Source: Caloramator australicus RC3 (GTDB lineage: Bacteria; Bacillota; Clostridia; Clostridiales; Caloramatoraceae). Taken from it: a stretch of DNA of 64,000 nt. Made by a program: the position numbers and the translations under genes. Shown here piece by piece: positions 6,480 to 16,190 of the stretch. Numbering within the stretch: position 1 is the first letter of the stretch; each line of letters opens with the position of its first letter. The DNA lies in NCBI RefSeq assembly GCF_000297115.1, contig NZ_CAKP01000113.1:41982-105981 (forward strand), in the 5' to 3' direction. The notes beneath the pieces are model-generated. The model had not been told where the DNA came from and ran no database searches. It saw only the letters and a program-made list of their open reading frames with translations.

Positions 6480-8978
6480 TTAATGGTCAAAAGTATTATC
6501 TGTTTTTTTATCTTCAATTGTTATAAACTGTGGCAAAGTTTCTTGCCCAAATTCTTCTCTTGTTATAAGCTCTACCATATACTTACCTACTTTGTTTGAT
6601 TTAATTTCTATTGCAGGTAAATTTCCATCGTTAATTGTATCTATATTTAGGTTTTTTATATCATTATATTTCCCTATTGCTTGCCATGCTCCATTGTTTA
6701 AGACATACCATGTTTCCTCATCAAAATCACCGTCATTATCGCTATCATATGCATAAAACCATACTCTCTTAGCTATAATATCTCCATCTGGACTATATGA
6801 TGAATCTTGAATACTTATCGTTGCTGTCCCTGTTGCAGGATCCCTTATAACTGTTTTTATTATGTTAAAGTCGGCCAATGGCTTATCATCAGGTTTGATA
6901 TCTAATACCATATCTTTGCTTGAGCTATAACCTGCTGTATTTGTTACGGTTAATTTTACATAGTATCTCCCTGCTTTTTTAAATAACATATCAAGCTTTT
7001 GACTTCCATTTAAACTTTGAACAACTTTTATATCATTTTGCGTTAATCCGTCTGATAAAGGTGTAATTTGCCATACTGCACTCGTCCAGTTTATCGGATA
7101 CCTTGATGAACCTCCATTACTTGATGAAGCATCTATCGTTACTTTCCTATTTTCCTTAAGTGTTCCTGTTGTTTTAAAATATATATTTGGATATGGTGGC
7201 ACTACTGTAATGTTTGTATATGCTGAATCAGTAAGTCCTTTACTATCAGCTACTGTTATTCCTACGCTATATAAGCCTGTACTAGAAAAATATACATATC
7301 CACCATTATCTGATAAAGTTCCGTTATATGTTGATGGGAAAACTCCCCATGATGTAGATACATTTAAGCCATCTTCTGCATCTGTTCCACCACCGCTAAT
7401 ATATACGTCATCCCCCATAACTACATACGATGGAGCCGATATATATGCTTTTGGTGGTGTATTTGTTTCCTGAGGAGGAGGTGGATTGTCCTTTATAAAT
7501 ACCGTTGATACATCTACACTTTTTTTCTTTGTTGTATTATCGGCATATGTAACAATGAATTCACAATTAAAATATTGCGTAAATTCATTGTCGTTCGTGT
7601 TTATATTAAACGTAAATGTATTTGAAACACTTGTATTTTCTCCTGTTTTGTCATATGTCTGCCATGTAGTGTCTTCCTGTCGTTTTGCTCTTAATGTTAG
7701 TTTGGTTATTTTTGGACTTCCACTATATCCGTTAACTTCGCCATTAACTTTTACTTTTACAGTAACAGTTCCCCCTGTTTTCGCGTTTGTTGGGTCGGCT
7801 TGTGCTGTTATTGATGGTTCTCCTGGTTCTTTCCCCTCTACATTTATGTTCACATTTATTGTTGTAGGTGCTGTTGCATTGATATTGCTGTTTGGAAATC
7901 TTACAATTGCTTTTCCGGTATAGGTTAAAGTGTTATTACCATCTTGCAAATCTTTTCTGTATAACGTAAGCGTGAATGTCCGTGTAAATTCAATATTGTT
8001 GCTATTGTTTATTTTATTTGTGGGGGCGTATTCTCTTCCGTCTATATTTTTCCCTGCTAATGATAGTGCGTAGCTTTGAACATCATTTCTTGTGTAATTT
8101 ACTATTTGGTCTACTGCATCTAGTATTGAATAGTTATCTTGTAACGTTCCCGTCACAGTTATTTTTATTTTCACTTGGTCCTCATCTTTCTTCATAACAT
8201 AGCTTGTCTTTTCTGGAGTTACTGTTACTTTTAATGGAGGATAGTTCTTCTTTTGGATTATTCCTTCAAATGTCATGTAATAGTATTTACCACTGCTTGT
8301 TTTATGAAACATTCTAAAGCTCCCTCTACTATCTCCAAGTCCACTTTGGAATATTCCCCAATCTAATACTCCTATTCCTCCTGCTTTACCTGTGTCTGAT
8401 ACTGTTTTACCATAGTTTGATTCTCTAAAATCAGGTATAGAATTTAAAACATCACCTATTTTTGTTTTTAAAGAATTATATATAGTCGCATAATTACTGC
8501 TAACACCAAATTGACTTCTTATTTCTGGGTCGTTCCAAGGGTATCTTATCCAATTCCTTGTTGCTAAATTTGTGTTTGAACTTTCATCATCTGTAGGAAA
8601 AGCTGAATTTGATAATTCACTTCCGTCTACTGTATAGCCCAAATACCTGTATTCTCCTACTCTACTACCATTCCTGCAATATCCTCCTGCTACATCCTTC
8701 CATTCTCCATGTGGCTCCCCATATACTATTAATCCTTTATCTTCATATATTTCGCAGTTAAAGGGCCTCCCCCATGAAATGGCTTTGTATTGTTGCTTCA
8801 TTGAGAAAAACCAATTTGCAGATATCTCTGTATATGTTTTATATCCTCCACCACCATTTACATATCCTTGATAATATGTCTTATCTACTGCTGCTTTAAC
8901 TTTTATGTTCATCGGATAAATTAGTGATAGCAAAAACATTGCTATCACTAATGATGAATAAATAATTCTTTTTTTCAT
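6480..8978 (-). CDS. Large secreted PKD/Ig-repeat surface protein
   Basis: An 832-aa exported protein. The start at MKKRIIYSS is preceded by AAAGGTGA at 6 nt. A signal peptide (hydrophobic core LVIAMFLLSLIY, likely cleavage after VKA) is followed by an aromatic-rich N-terminal region up to about residue 240. Several beta-sandwich repeats follow. PKD-type motifs are visible around NTPPKAYISAPSYVVMGDDVYISGGG, DSKGLTDSAYTNITV and PLADFNIIKTV...SSYSPDGDIIAKRVWF. No LPxTG sorting signal or S-layer homology domain is seen, so its attachment is unknown. It follows the 480-aa secreted protein gene by 9 bp and is probably co-transcribed. Its function is unrecognised; a structural or adhesive cell-surface role is inferred. 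Confidence 0.75.
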   Translation of the reverse strand: MKKRIIYSSLVIAMFLLSLIYPMNIKVKAAVDKTYYQGYVNGGGGYKTYTEISANWFFSMKQQYKAISWGRPFNCEIYEDKGLIVYGEPHGEWKDVAGGYCRNGSRVGEYRYLGYTVDGSELSNSAFPTDDESSNTNLATRNWIRYPWNDPEIRSQFGVSSNYATIYNSLKTKIGDVLNSIPDFRESNYGKTVSDTGKAGGIGVLDWGIFQSGLGDSRGSFRMFHKTSSGKYYYMTFEGIIQKKNYPPLKVTVTPEKTSYVMKKDEDQVKIKITVTGTLQDNYSILDAVDQIVNYTRNDVQSYALSLAGKNIDGREYAPTNKINNSNNIEFTRTFTLTLYRKDLQDGNNTLTYTGKAIVRFPNSNINATAPTTINVNINVEGKEPGEPSITAQADPTNAKTGGTVTVKVKVNGEVNGYSGSPKITKLTLRAKRQEDTTWQTYDKTGENTSVSNTFTFNINTNDNEFTQYFNCEFIVTYADNTTKKKSVDVSTVFIKDNPPPPQETNTPPKAYISAPSYVVMGDDVYISGGGTDAEDGLNVSTSWGVFPSTYNGTLSDNGGYVYFSSTGLYSVGITVADSKGLTDSAYTNITVVPPYPNIYFKTTGTLKENRKVTIDASSSNGGSSRYPINWTSAVWQITPLSDGLTQNDIKVVQSLNGSQKLDMLFKKAGRYYVKLTVTNTAGYSSSKDMVLDIKPDDKPLADFNIIKTVIRDPATGTATISIQDSSYSPDGDIIAKRVWFYAYDSDNDGDFDEETWYVLNNGAWQAIGKYNDIKNLNIDTINDGNLPAIEIKSNKVGKYMVELITREEFGQETLPQFITIEDKKTDNTFDH

Positions 8979-8993
8979 CTGCACTCACCTTTC

Positions 8994-10436
8994 TTATGGT
9001 AATGGGTATGGGATAAAATATGTTTTTTGTAATTGTTTTGATTCAAACGAATTACCTAAATACCCGTCAATAGTTAATATGTTATATATAATAAGCTCCT
9101 TGTCATTTTTTGTTGTATTAATTATATTTTTAAAATAATAAACTGTTCTTACATCATATATTCTTAAAATTGGATTCTTATGATGAAATCTCAACTCATA
9201 ATCGGTTATAAAATTAAATCTTAATTCGTCATCACATAGTCTTAGGCTTTCGTTCTTTAATCTGTTTTTAATATCGGTAAATTCTGTTTCTTTTAAAACA
9301 TTTTGGGGATAAAAATATACAAGATTCTTACTTGGATCATATTTTGGATTAAATTCGATTAGCTTTTTATTTGTCTTCCAATCATATATTCCATAGATTG
9401 GCTTATCTCCTTTTGTTGGTATAAAGTATCCATTCATTAATCCTAAATCTGCTATTTTCTCTACCGCTTCCCTTCTGTTTGTTGATATTTGATTATAGTC
9501 CTTGTATAGTAATCTAAACCTTACTTGATCCTCTGGCATCATTCTGCCTTGCATGATTAGTAAATTATAAAATTCATCGTTTAATGACGGACAGGCTAAT
9601 GGCTTTGTCTTATCAATATTCCATGCTTCCATTACCTTTCTCCCATTTCTAATAGCATTCCAGCTGTATTTTACTACTTTGTGGCCATTTTTGTATGTAT
9701 AAGTTATCATCTGAAAATTCTGCATATCTACATCGTATGGGACAGTGGATATTATTCTTTCGAAATCATTCTCTCGATCCCACCATTCTTGTTTATATCT
9801 CCATAGCTCTACTTCTCGACCACTTTTAACTTCCATGCTCACTGGCACTATCTTATCCTTTACTTCTTGATATGTATTAATCACATTGAACAATATTTGT
9901 GCCGCGTCCTCTCTCTTTATCGGTTTTGTTATGTCTAGTCCTGCAGGAATTATATAATCATCCTTTGCTTTATCTATTATGCTTTTGCCATCAAGCTTTA
10001 TATTTAGCGTTGTGTATATACCTTCTATAAATTCCTTCCCTGTAATAATTTTTTCTTGCTGTTTTAGCTCTATTGTTTTTGTAGTTGTGCTAATTACCTT
10101 ACCTTTTTGTTTAACGTAAATGGTTATTGTATATTTTCCTGCTTTTAATCCTTTTGTATTCAACGTTATTGGATACTTTGTTGTCCCATAAACTGGCACA
10201 GTATAATATCCTGTTATTTTATTTCCTAACAATTCTTTGCTTATTCCATTTCCCTTTAGTATTGCTCTATATTGCAGCAATCCTTTATTACTTGGTGTTT
10301 GAACATATATCTTTGTTGTTTGCCCTATCGTATAACTTGTATTGGCTGTTATTAAAATGTTCTGTTTTGCTTGTATTTTTGGTGTTATACCTAGTATCAT
10401 TAAAAACATTAACATTAAAGATAATATTTTTTTCAT
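8994..10436 (-). CDS. Secreted protein with N-terminal Ig-like domain and SLH-like segment
   Basis: A 480-aa protein with a signal peptide (MKKILSLMLMFLMILGITPKIQA). Residues about 30-125 form an Ig-like module (SYTIGQTTKIYVQ, LLQYRAIL, AGKYTITIYVKQKGK) that resembles the paired secreted proteins at 46.4 and 47.2 kb. The segment IPAGLDITKPIKREDAAQILFNVI looks like half of an S-layer homology repeat, and another NRREAVEKIADLGLMNGYF follows, so cell-wall binding is possible. The C-terminal third is unrecognised. It has its own promoter upstream and precedes the 832-aa surface protein. Confidence 0.7.
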   Translation of the reverse strand: MKKILSLMLMFLMILGITPKIQAKQNILITANTSYTIGQTTKIYVQTPSNKGLLQYRAILKGNGISKELLGNKITGYYTVPVYGTTKYPITLNTKGLKAGKYTITIYVKQKGKVISTTTKTIELKQQEKIITGKEFIEGIYTTLNIKLDGKSIIDKAKDDYIIPAGLDITKPIKREDAAQILFNVINTYQEVKDKIVPVSMEVKSGREVELWRYKQEWWDRENDFERIISTVPYDVDMQNFQMITYTYKNGHKVVKYSWNAIRNGRKVMEAWNIDKTKPLACPSLNDEFYNLLIMQGRMMPEDQVRFRLLYKDYNQISTNRREAVEKIADLGLMNGYFIPTKGDKPIYGIYDWKTNKKLIEFNPKYDPSKNLVYFYPQNVLKETEFTDIKNRLKNESLRLCDDELRFNFITDYELRFHHKNPILRIYDVRTVYYFKNIINTTKNDKELIIYNILTIDGYLGNSFESKQLQKTYFIPYPLP

Positions 10437-10477
10437 TTTATATCCTCTCCTTTTTTAGATTTTATATTTTTAAATTT

Positions 10478-10506
10478 ATTATTAACTATTTTTTTGAATT
10501 TGTCAA
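10478..10506 (-). promoter_or_regulatory. Promoter of the secreted-protein pair
   Basis: A perfect TTGACA (10501-10506) lies 17 bp from AATAAT (10478-10483), about 40 bp upstream of the start codon on the minus strand. Confidence 0.55.
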
Positions 10507-10527
10507 ATTTTATTAAACAAAATAACA

Positions 10528-10555
10528 GAGATAATCAAGATTACTTGATTATCTC
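10528..10555 (-). terminator. Hairpin at the end of the VWA/PKD gene
   Basis: GAGATAATCAAG/CTTGATTATCTC near-perfect stem that includes the stop codon. No clear T run follows, so it may be a weak terminator. Confidence 0.55.
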
Positions 10556-12816
10556 GGATTTAAACTCCATAACTCCATTAACATTTATAGGCAAATCAAC
10601 CGTTACTATTTTATCTGTTCCATCTGCTTTTTTTCTGTATGCCCTTACTCTTACTTTATATGTGCTTGATAATGGTGTATTCAATGGAATTATCATATTT
10701 GCATCATATCCTTCACCTTGCATATATTTTGTATGCCATGTCATCTGATATTGTAATGGATTTTGTAAAACATCATCTGGAACTAAATTGGTTACTGGCC
10801 TTGTTGTATTCAATATTAAGTATGCGTCAACTTTGTATGCATATCCTTCAGTCTTTGCTTTTACTATTACAGCTTGCCCTGCTTTATAATCTGATGTTTT
10901 CATTGTTGTATCTTTAGAAATAATCTTTTCTGTCCATGCAGTTAATTTTAAGTCAACATCAACTGTTATCGTTGTTGCTTTCCAATCTGACCATAATCTT
11001 TGCAATATTGAGTTTCTTCTTGTTGGGTCATCCATTACTCTTAATTCAAATTTATATTGCCCGTCTTTTGTAAATCCTGCTTCTTCTAATGTCTTTGGTA
11101 ATTTATCTTTAAAAGTTTTACTTGTTCCATCACCTAAATAAGTTATCCTCCATTCTCTTTCTATTATTGGGTCCCCATCTGGATCATATGATGTATCTGT
11201 TACATTTATAGAACTATTTGTATATTGAATTGCTCCCAACGAAAAGTTTGCTATCGGTTTATTATTTATAACTACTGTTAAGTTTCTTACACAAGGTTCA
11301 CTCCATAAACTTGCATCTTTAACTCTAAGCTGTATTTTATAGTTACCTTTATTTAAGGTTGATAAGTTTGGCATTACTGAACTTTGATAAATTATATTGT
11401 TGTTACTATCATAGATTGTCCATTCTCTTTGTGTTATTAAATCTCCATCTATGTCGTAAGAATAATCATAAATATTATTTGAGCCGCCTTTTACCATATT
11501 TGAATATTCTAATATAAAATCTGCAACTGGTGGATTGTTTGTTATTGATGAATTCTTTGTTAAAACAACTATCTTTGGATTACTCCAAACCCCTTCCCTG
11601 TCTTGAACAGCAAGCCTAACAATTATTGTTTCACCATCGTTTATTATGGTTGGTTGTCCGGTTCTCCATATAATTTCGCCTTGCTTTCTCCATTTCCATA
11701 GTTTATTAACAATACCTTTATCAGCATCCGCAATATGATCTAAATCATAGCTGTTTTCTGTATATATAATTGAATTGCCACTTATTTTTGCTGTGAAATT
11801 TGCGATAGGTCTTCTATGAACATAAACTATTGCTTGATTTTCGTCTATGCTCCATTTTCTATAGCCCTCAAAGCCTGGTGTCGATTCTGGATTATCTTGA
11901 GCCTGATAACTTATTAGATATTTACCAACTTTATCAAATATAGTTACTGGAGAAGATAGCCATTGATTATCGAATGAAATTTTCCCTTGGCTATTGTTAT
12001 AGAAAGTTTCGTCATGTATATATCTAAATCTGTCAGCATTTTTGATGTCTTTTTCGTAATCGTCATACCATAAATCATAAATTACAGTATCTTCGTTTGC
12101 AATGATGGTCCCAGGTTGTGGTTCATCTTTTTCCGTTACTAATGTTGATTCAATGTATTGAAATGCTTCATTTAATTGCCCAACATCAAATAATTGTCCA
12201 CCTTTTGGTGACGAATTGACTAAATCTCTTAAACTAATTTGTTGGTTTGTTTCTGTCATCTTATAATCCCAATTTGCTTGAGGTGTTACTGCTATTATTG
12301 TAAAATTATTGTTTACTAAGTAATCTTTTAAGGTATTATCTAGGTTTCCTATGGAATAATAATCTCCAAATGGTTTTGAAAAATCATTACCTTCTCCATC
12401 TGAAATATATATAAAATATTTATCGCTGTTTTGTGTTAATGCAGTATTTTTAACTAAACTTAGATTAACAGCATAAACATCAGATAAATTTATATAATTT
12501 TTAAATATACTATCACCATATAATGGATTAATATTATCAGGTCTATATGTATCTGTATATTTTCCCCATTGAATAAGATTGTTGTTTATAGTAATAGCTT
12601 GAATTGTATAACCTACCTTAAATATTTTTTTACTTTTAAATTATCAGAATTTGGGACTAGCTGGAAAATATTATATCTATTATAAATTGATTCGTCTATT
12701 CTTATCCAGTAAAACTGATTGTCAAACATAGCATTTATGCTATCATCATTATTTATTACAAACAATGCTGTCTCGCTGATACCACTACCAAAATAACGAT
12801 CATAAATATGCTTATA
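10541..12816 (-). pseudogene. VWA-plus-PKD surface protein, 5'-truncated and frame-broken
   Basis: The longest clean piece (10541-12259) gives 572 aa with PKD-like repeats: DSYDPDGDPIIEREWRI, YDYSYDIDGDLITQREWTI and WRKQGEIIWRTGQPT. The reading frame continues upstream of that methionine as ...FTIIAVTPQANWDYK. It carries the end of a von Willebrand A-like domain (FIYISDGEGNDFS, then GGQLFDVGQLNEAFQYIES). A break occurs at a run of seven T (plus strand 12625-12631); one added base joins it to a further open stretch ending at an in-frame stop at 12817-12819. No start codon, ribosome site or signal peptide exists before livF ends at 12862. The gene has therefore lost its true 5' end, or the region is misassembled. 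Function would be a secreted VWA/PKD surface protein like its neighbours. Confidence 0.75.
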
Positions 12817-12861
12817 TTAATATTATATCACAATACCTTAAAAATAGCATATAACTATTAG

Positions 12862-13575
12862 TTATCCTACCACCCTCTTTCCAAGGTAAGCCTCCTGAAC
12901 TTTTGGATCTGATGCAATATCCTTTGCACCTCCCTCAAGGGTTATTCTCCCCTGTTCAAGGACATAGGCTCTGTCGGCAATTTCAAGGGCTTTAAAGGCG
13001 TTTTGTTCAACAAGAAGAATTGTTTTTCCCATCTTCTTTATATCCAAAATTATCTTGAAAATTGTATCCACAAGCAGCGGTGCAAGGCCTAATGAAGGCT
13101 CATCAAGAAGCATAATTTCAGGCCTTCCCATAAGGGCCCTTCCTATTGCCAGCATCTGCTGCTCTCCTCCTGATAACGTTCCTGCCATCTGCTTTTCCCT
13201 TTCCTTGAGCCTTGGAAAAATCTCATAAACATTTTGAAGATCCTTATTTATCTCTGCCTTATCCTTTCTAAGATAAGCCCCCAAAAGCAGATTATCCTTT
13301 ACAGTTAGATTTGCAAACACAAGCCTTCCTTCAGGAACCTGACAAATTCCTTTAGCTACAATCTTATGAGGAATAAGGGACAATTTTTCACCCTTATAAA
13401 AAATCTCTCCCTCCTTTGGTTTTACAATACCGGTTATAGTATTTAAAAGCGTTGACTTTCCAGCACCATTTGAACCGATTATGGTTACTATCTCCCCTTG
13501 ATTCACCTCAACATTGATTCCCTTAAGGGCATGTATACCTCCATAATATACATGCAAATTTTTCACCTTAAGCAT
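12862..13575 (-). CDS. livF: Branched-chain amino-acid ABC transporter ATPase
   Basis: A 237-aa ATPase of the Liv (HAAT) importer: Walker A GSNGAGKST, signature LSGGEQQMLAIGRALM, Walker B IMLLDEPSLGLAP, and the H-loop replaced by VEQN as in LivF proteins. The ATG (MLKVKNL) follows GGGGGTGG by about 5 nt and overlaps the livG stop by 8 bp. It is the last gene of the operon. Confidence 0.93.
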   Translation of the reverse strand: MLKVKNLHVYYGGIHALKGINVEVNQGEIVTIIGSNGAGKSTLLNTITGIVKPKEGEIFYKGEKLSLIPHKIVAKGICQVPEGRLVFANLTVKDNLLLGAYLRKDKAEINKDLQNVYEIFPRLKEREKQMAGTLSGGEQQMLAIGRALMGRPEIMLLDEPSLGLAPLLVDTIFKIILDIKKMGKTILLVEQNAFKALEIADRAYVLEQGRITLEGGAKDIASDPKVQEAYLGKRVVG

Positions 13576-14365
13576 TATTACCACCCCCTAGGTAAGCCTT
13601 TTGAACCTCTGGATTTTGTTGAATTTCTTTAGGGGTTCCCTCGGCAAGCTTGCATCCAAAGTTTAAAACCACAATTTTATCGCATATCTCCATAACAAGA
13701 TCCATATGATGCTCAATCAAAAGAACGCTAAGATCAAATTTATCCCTTATAAATGCTATAAGTTCCGTTAGCTTTTCCGTCTCCTCAGGATTCATCCCCG
13801 CAGCAGGCTCGTCAAGTAGTAGAAGCTTTGGTCTTAGGGCAAGGGCCCTTGCAATCTCAAGTCTTCTTTGAAATCCGTAAGGTAAATTGTTGGCAATAAA
13901 ATTTCTTCTATCCTGAAGCCCTAAAATCTCCATGAGCTCCTCTGCCTGTTCCTTTAGAAGCTTTTCCTCCCTATAAAACCTTGAATTCCTTTTAATCTTT
14001 TTAGGAACTAAACCAAAAACCATCGCTTCAAATAGGCTATAATTGGCATTATACTGACAAGCAGTAAGGACATTTTCATATACCGTTAGCCTTTTAAAGA
14101 GCCTTATATTCTGGAATGTCCTTGTAATACCCATATTGGCTATTTTAAAGGCTTCTTCATTTTGAATTTCTTTCCCATCAAAAACTATTTTTCCTCCCGT
14201 CACCTTATAAACCCCAGTAACCAAATTAAATATAGTTGTCTTTCCTGCTCCGTTAGGCCCTATAAGTCCAGTAATACTTCCCCTTTCAACATCAAAGGTA
14301 ACATCATTAACTGCAGTAAGTCCCCCAAATTGCTTAGTTAATCCATTAACCTGCAATATATTCAT
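13568..14365 (-). CDS. livG: Branched-chain amino-acid ABC transporter ATPase
   Basis: A 265-aa ATPase. It has Walker A GPNGAGKTT, signature LPYGFQRRLEIARALAL, Walker B LLLLDEPAAGMNPEE and H-loop EHHMDLV. The insert between Walker A and the signature (ITRTFQNIRLF, then a long basic helix) is typical of LivG. It follows livM directly and overlaps livF, so the subunits are translationally coupled. Confidence 0.93.
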   Translation of the reverse strand: MNILQVNGLTKQFGGLTAVNDVTFDVERGSITGLIGPNGAGKTTIFNLVTGVYKVTGGKIVFDGKEIQNEEAFKIANMGITRTFQNIRLFKRLTVYENVLTACQYNANYSLFEAMVFGLVPKKIKRNSRFYREEKLLKEQAEELMEILGLQDRRNFIANNLPYGFQRRLEIARALALRPKLLLLDEPAAGMNPEETEKLTELIAFIRDKFDLSVLLIEHHMDLVMEICDKIVVLNFGCKLAEGTPKEIQQNPEVQKAYLGGGNNA

Positions 14366-15250
14366 TTACTTGCCCCCCTCTGCCTTAGCTTCTTTAACTC
14401 TTTTTCTAAACAAATTCCTTAAAACATCAAAACTAAGTTCCTTACCCCCCATAAGTCCTTCTGGCCTTGCAATCATAATAAATACAACTATAACTCCGTA
14501 AACCACCAATCTCCAATTTGCAAAACTTCTTAAAATTTCAGGAAGGGCAATTAAAAGAATAGTTCCAACAACACTTCCGGTTAAACTTCCAAGTCCACCA
14601 AATATAACTATAATCGTAAGTTCCGTTGATCTTGTGAGGCTGAAAATCTTAGGCTGTAAAAATCCAAGATAAGTTCCTAAAAGTCCTCCGCCTACTCCTG
14701 CGTAGAAGGCACTTATAACAAGGGAAATCATCTTATATTTAAAGGTATCAATTCCAATAATACTGGATGCGAGTTCCTCCTCCCTTACCGCAATCATGTT
14801 TCTTCCATGCCTTGACCTTATAATATTTCTAAGAAGAATGACTGCTATAATATCTATTATAATTACAGTTATCAAAGTTGTTTTAAGTGGAAGTCCAGGC
14901 CATCCCCTTGCTCCTCCAAAATATTGAATGTTATCTAATAGAAGCCTTATTGCCTCTCCAAAACCTAAAGTTGCAATGCAGAAGTAATCTCCCTTTAACT
15001 TTAATGTAAGCTTTCCTATGATAAAACTAAAAAATGCAGCAAATAGTCCTCCCATTAAAATGGCAGGAATAAAGGGAACTTCAAGCTTCATCATCATAAA
15101 GGCAGTTGTATATCCACCAATTGCCATAAACCCTGCATGTCCAAAGGAAAAAAGTCCAGTAAATCCTGTTAAAAGGGATAGCCCTAATACAGGCAGAAGA
15201 TAAATTCCTGCAAGCATTATAATGCCCTTTAAATAATACCAACTCAGCAT
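14366..15250 (-). CDS. livM: Branched-chain amino-acid ABC transporter permease
   Basis: A 294-aa membrane protein with about eight hydrophobic helices. The family segments LPVLGLSLLTGFTGLFSFGHAGF and FGGLGSLTGSVVGTILL are present, the latter being the ATPase-contacting loop. AAGGAGGG precedes the ATG. It lies between livH and livG. Confidence 0.92.
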   Translation of the reverse strand: MLSWYYLKGIIMLAGIYLLPVLGLSLLTGFTGLFSFGHAGFMAIGGYTTAFMMMKLEVPFIPAILMGGLFAAFFSFIIGKLTLKLKGDYFCIATLGFGEAIRLLLDNIQYFGGARGWPGLPLKTTLITVIIIDIIAVILLRNIIRSRHGRNMIAVREEELASSIIGIDTFKYKMISLVISAFYAGVGGGLLGTYLGFLQPKIFSLTRSTELTIIVIFGGLGSLTGSVVGTILLIALPEILRSFANWRLVVYGVIVVFIMIARPEGLMGGKELSFDVLRNLFRKRVKEAKAEGGK

Positions 15251-15265
15251 ATAAATCCCTCCTTC

Positions 15266-16144
15266 TTACGCCTTGTCTTCTGTAACTTTGCCCATAAGTC
15301 CCATGGGTCTTACAACTAATATAAATATAAGAAGCACAAAGGCTATTAAATCCCTATATTGTGAGGATATATAACCCGACGTTATTGTTTCTATGATTCC
15401 TAAAAGAACAGAGCCTATAACTGCCCCCTGCAAACTTCCAAGCCCTCCAAATACAGCAGCAATAAAGGATTTTAAAGTGATATTCCCAATCTGAGGATAT
15501 ACTGTATATTTCATTCCAAATAAAACACCTGCAAGTCCTGCTAAAAAACCTCCAAGCCCAAAAACAAGAAGGATTATAAAATCCGTATTTATCCCCATTA
15601 AGGCACTAGCCTTCATGTTAAAGGATGTTGCCTGAATAGCCTTTCCTATTTTTGTATGGTCAATCAAGTAGATCAATAAAACTAAGAAAACAGCTGAAAT
15701 TATAAACATCGTCAAATCTATTCTTCCGATAGCCAAATTCCCAATTTTAATAGGCTGAGCTGAGAAAACCTCAGGATAGGTTCTAAAGGTTGGCCCTATA
15801 GTTGCAATTATTATATTTTCAAGGAAAATCGAAACTCCCATTGCAGAAATTATAAAATACAAAAATGGAGCCCTTCTATCCCTAAGGGGTTTATATGCAA
15901 CCCTTTCAACCAGTATCGCCATTAGGGCAGCACATATTCCTGAAGCAATAAAGGCGACGGAAAATGGAAATTTATAAAGGGTCATAAAGAAAAATCCAAA
16001 ATAAGCGCCAAACATAATAATTCCACCATGGGCAAAGTTAGAAAAATTCATTATACTATAAACCAGCGAATAGCCCACAGCCATTAGGGCATAAACGCTT
16101 CCAATTGAAAGGCCATTTATAATCTGCTGAATAAATCCAGACAT
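15266..16144 (-). CDS. livH: Branched-chain amino-acid ABC transporter permease
   Basis: A 292-aa membrane protein. LSIGSVYALMAVGYSLVYSI and NFAHGGIIMFGAYFG near the N-terminus and FGGLGSLQGAVIGSVLLGIIE near the C-terminus are typical of LivH. It is 15 bp upstream of livM and has a GGGGGA ribosome site. Confidence 0.92.
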   Translation of the reverse strand: MSGFIQQIINGLSIGSVYALMAVGYSLVYSIMNFSNFAHGGIIMFGAYFGFFFMTLYKFPFSVAFIASGICAALMAILVERVAYKPLRDRRAPFLYFIISAMGVSIFLENIIIATIGPTFRTYPEVFSAQPIKIGNLAIGRIDLTMFIISAVFLVLLIYLIDHTKIGKAIQATSFNMKASALMGINTDFIILLVFGLGGFLAGLAGVLFGMKYTVYPQIGNITLKSFIAAVFGGLGSLQGAVIGSVLLGIIETITSGYISSQYRDLIAFVLLIFILVVRPMGLMGKVTEDKA

Positions 16145-16169
16145 CTTTTTTCCCCCTTTACATTCAATT

Positions 16170-16190
16170 AAGGTGGGAAAATCCCACCTT
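16170..16190 (-). terminator. Hairpin between livK and livH
   Basis: Perfect AAGGTGGGA-T-TTTCCCACCTT-type stem at the livK stop codon without a following T run. In importer operons such hairpins often protect or limit the transcript so that binding protein exceeds permease; that role is inferred here. Confidence 0.65.

Noticed and set aside
7486..7923. A 145-codon plus-strand frame inside the large surface-protein gene
   Set aside because: Antisense shadow of a repetitive beta-sheet protein; its product has no recognisable features.
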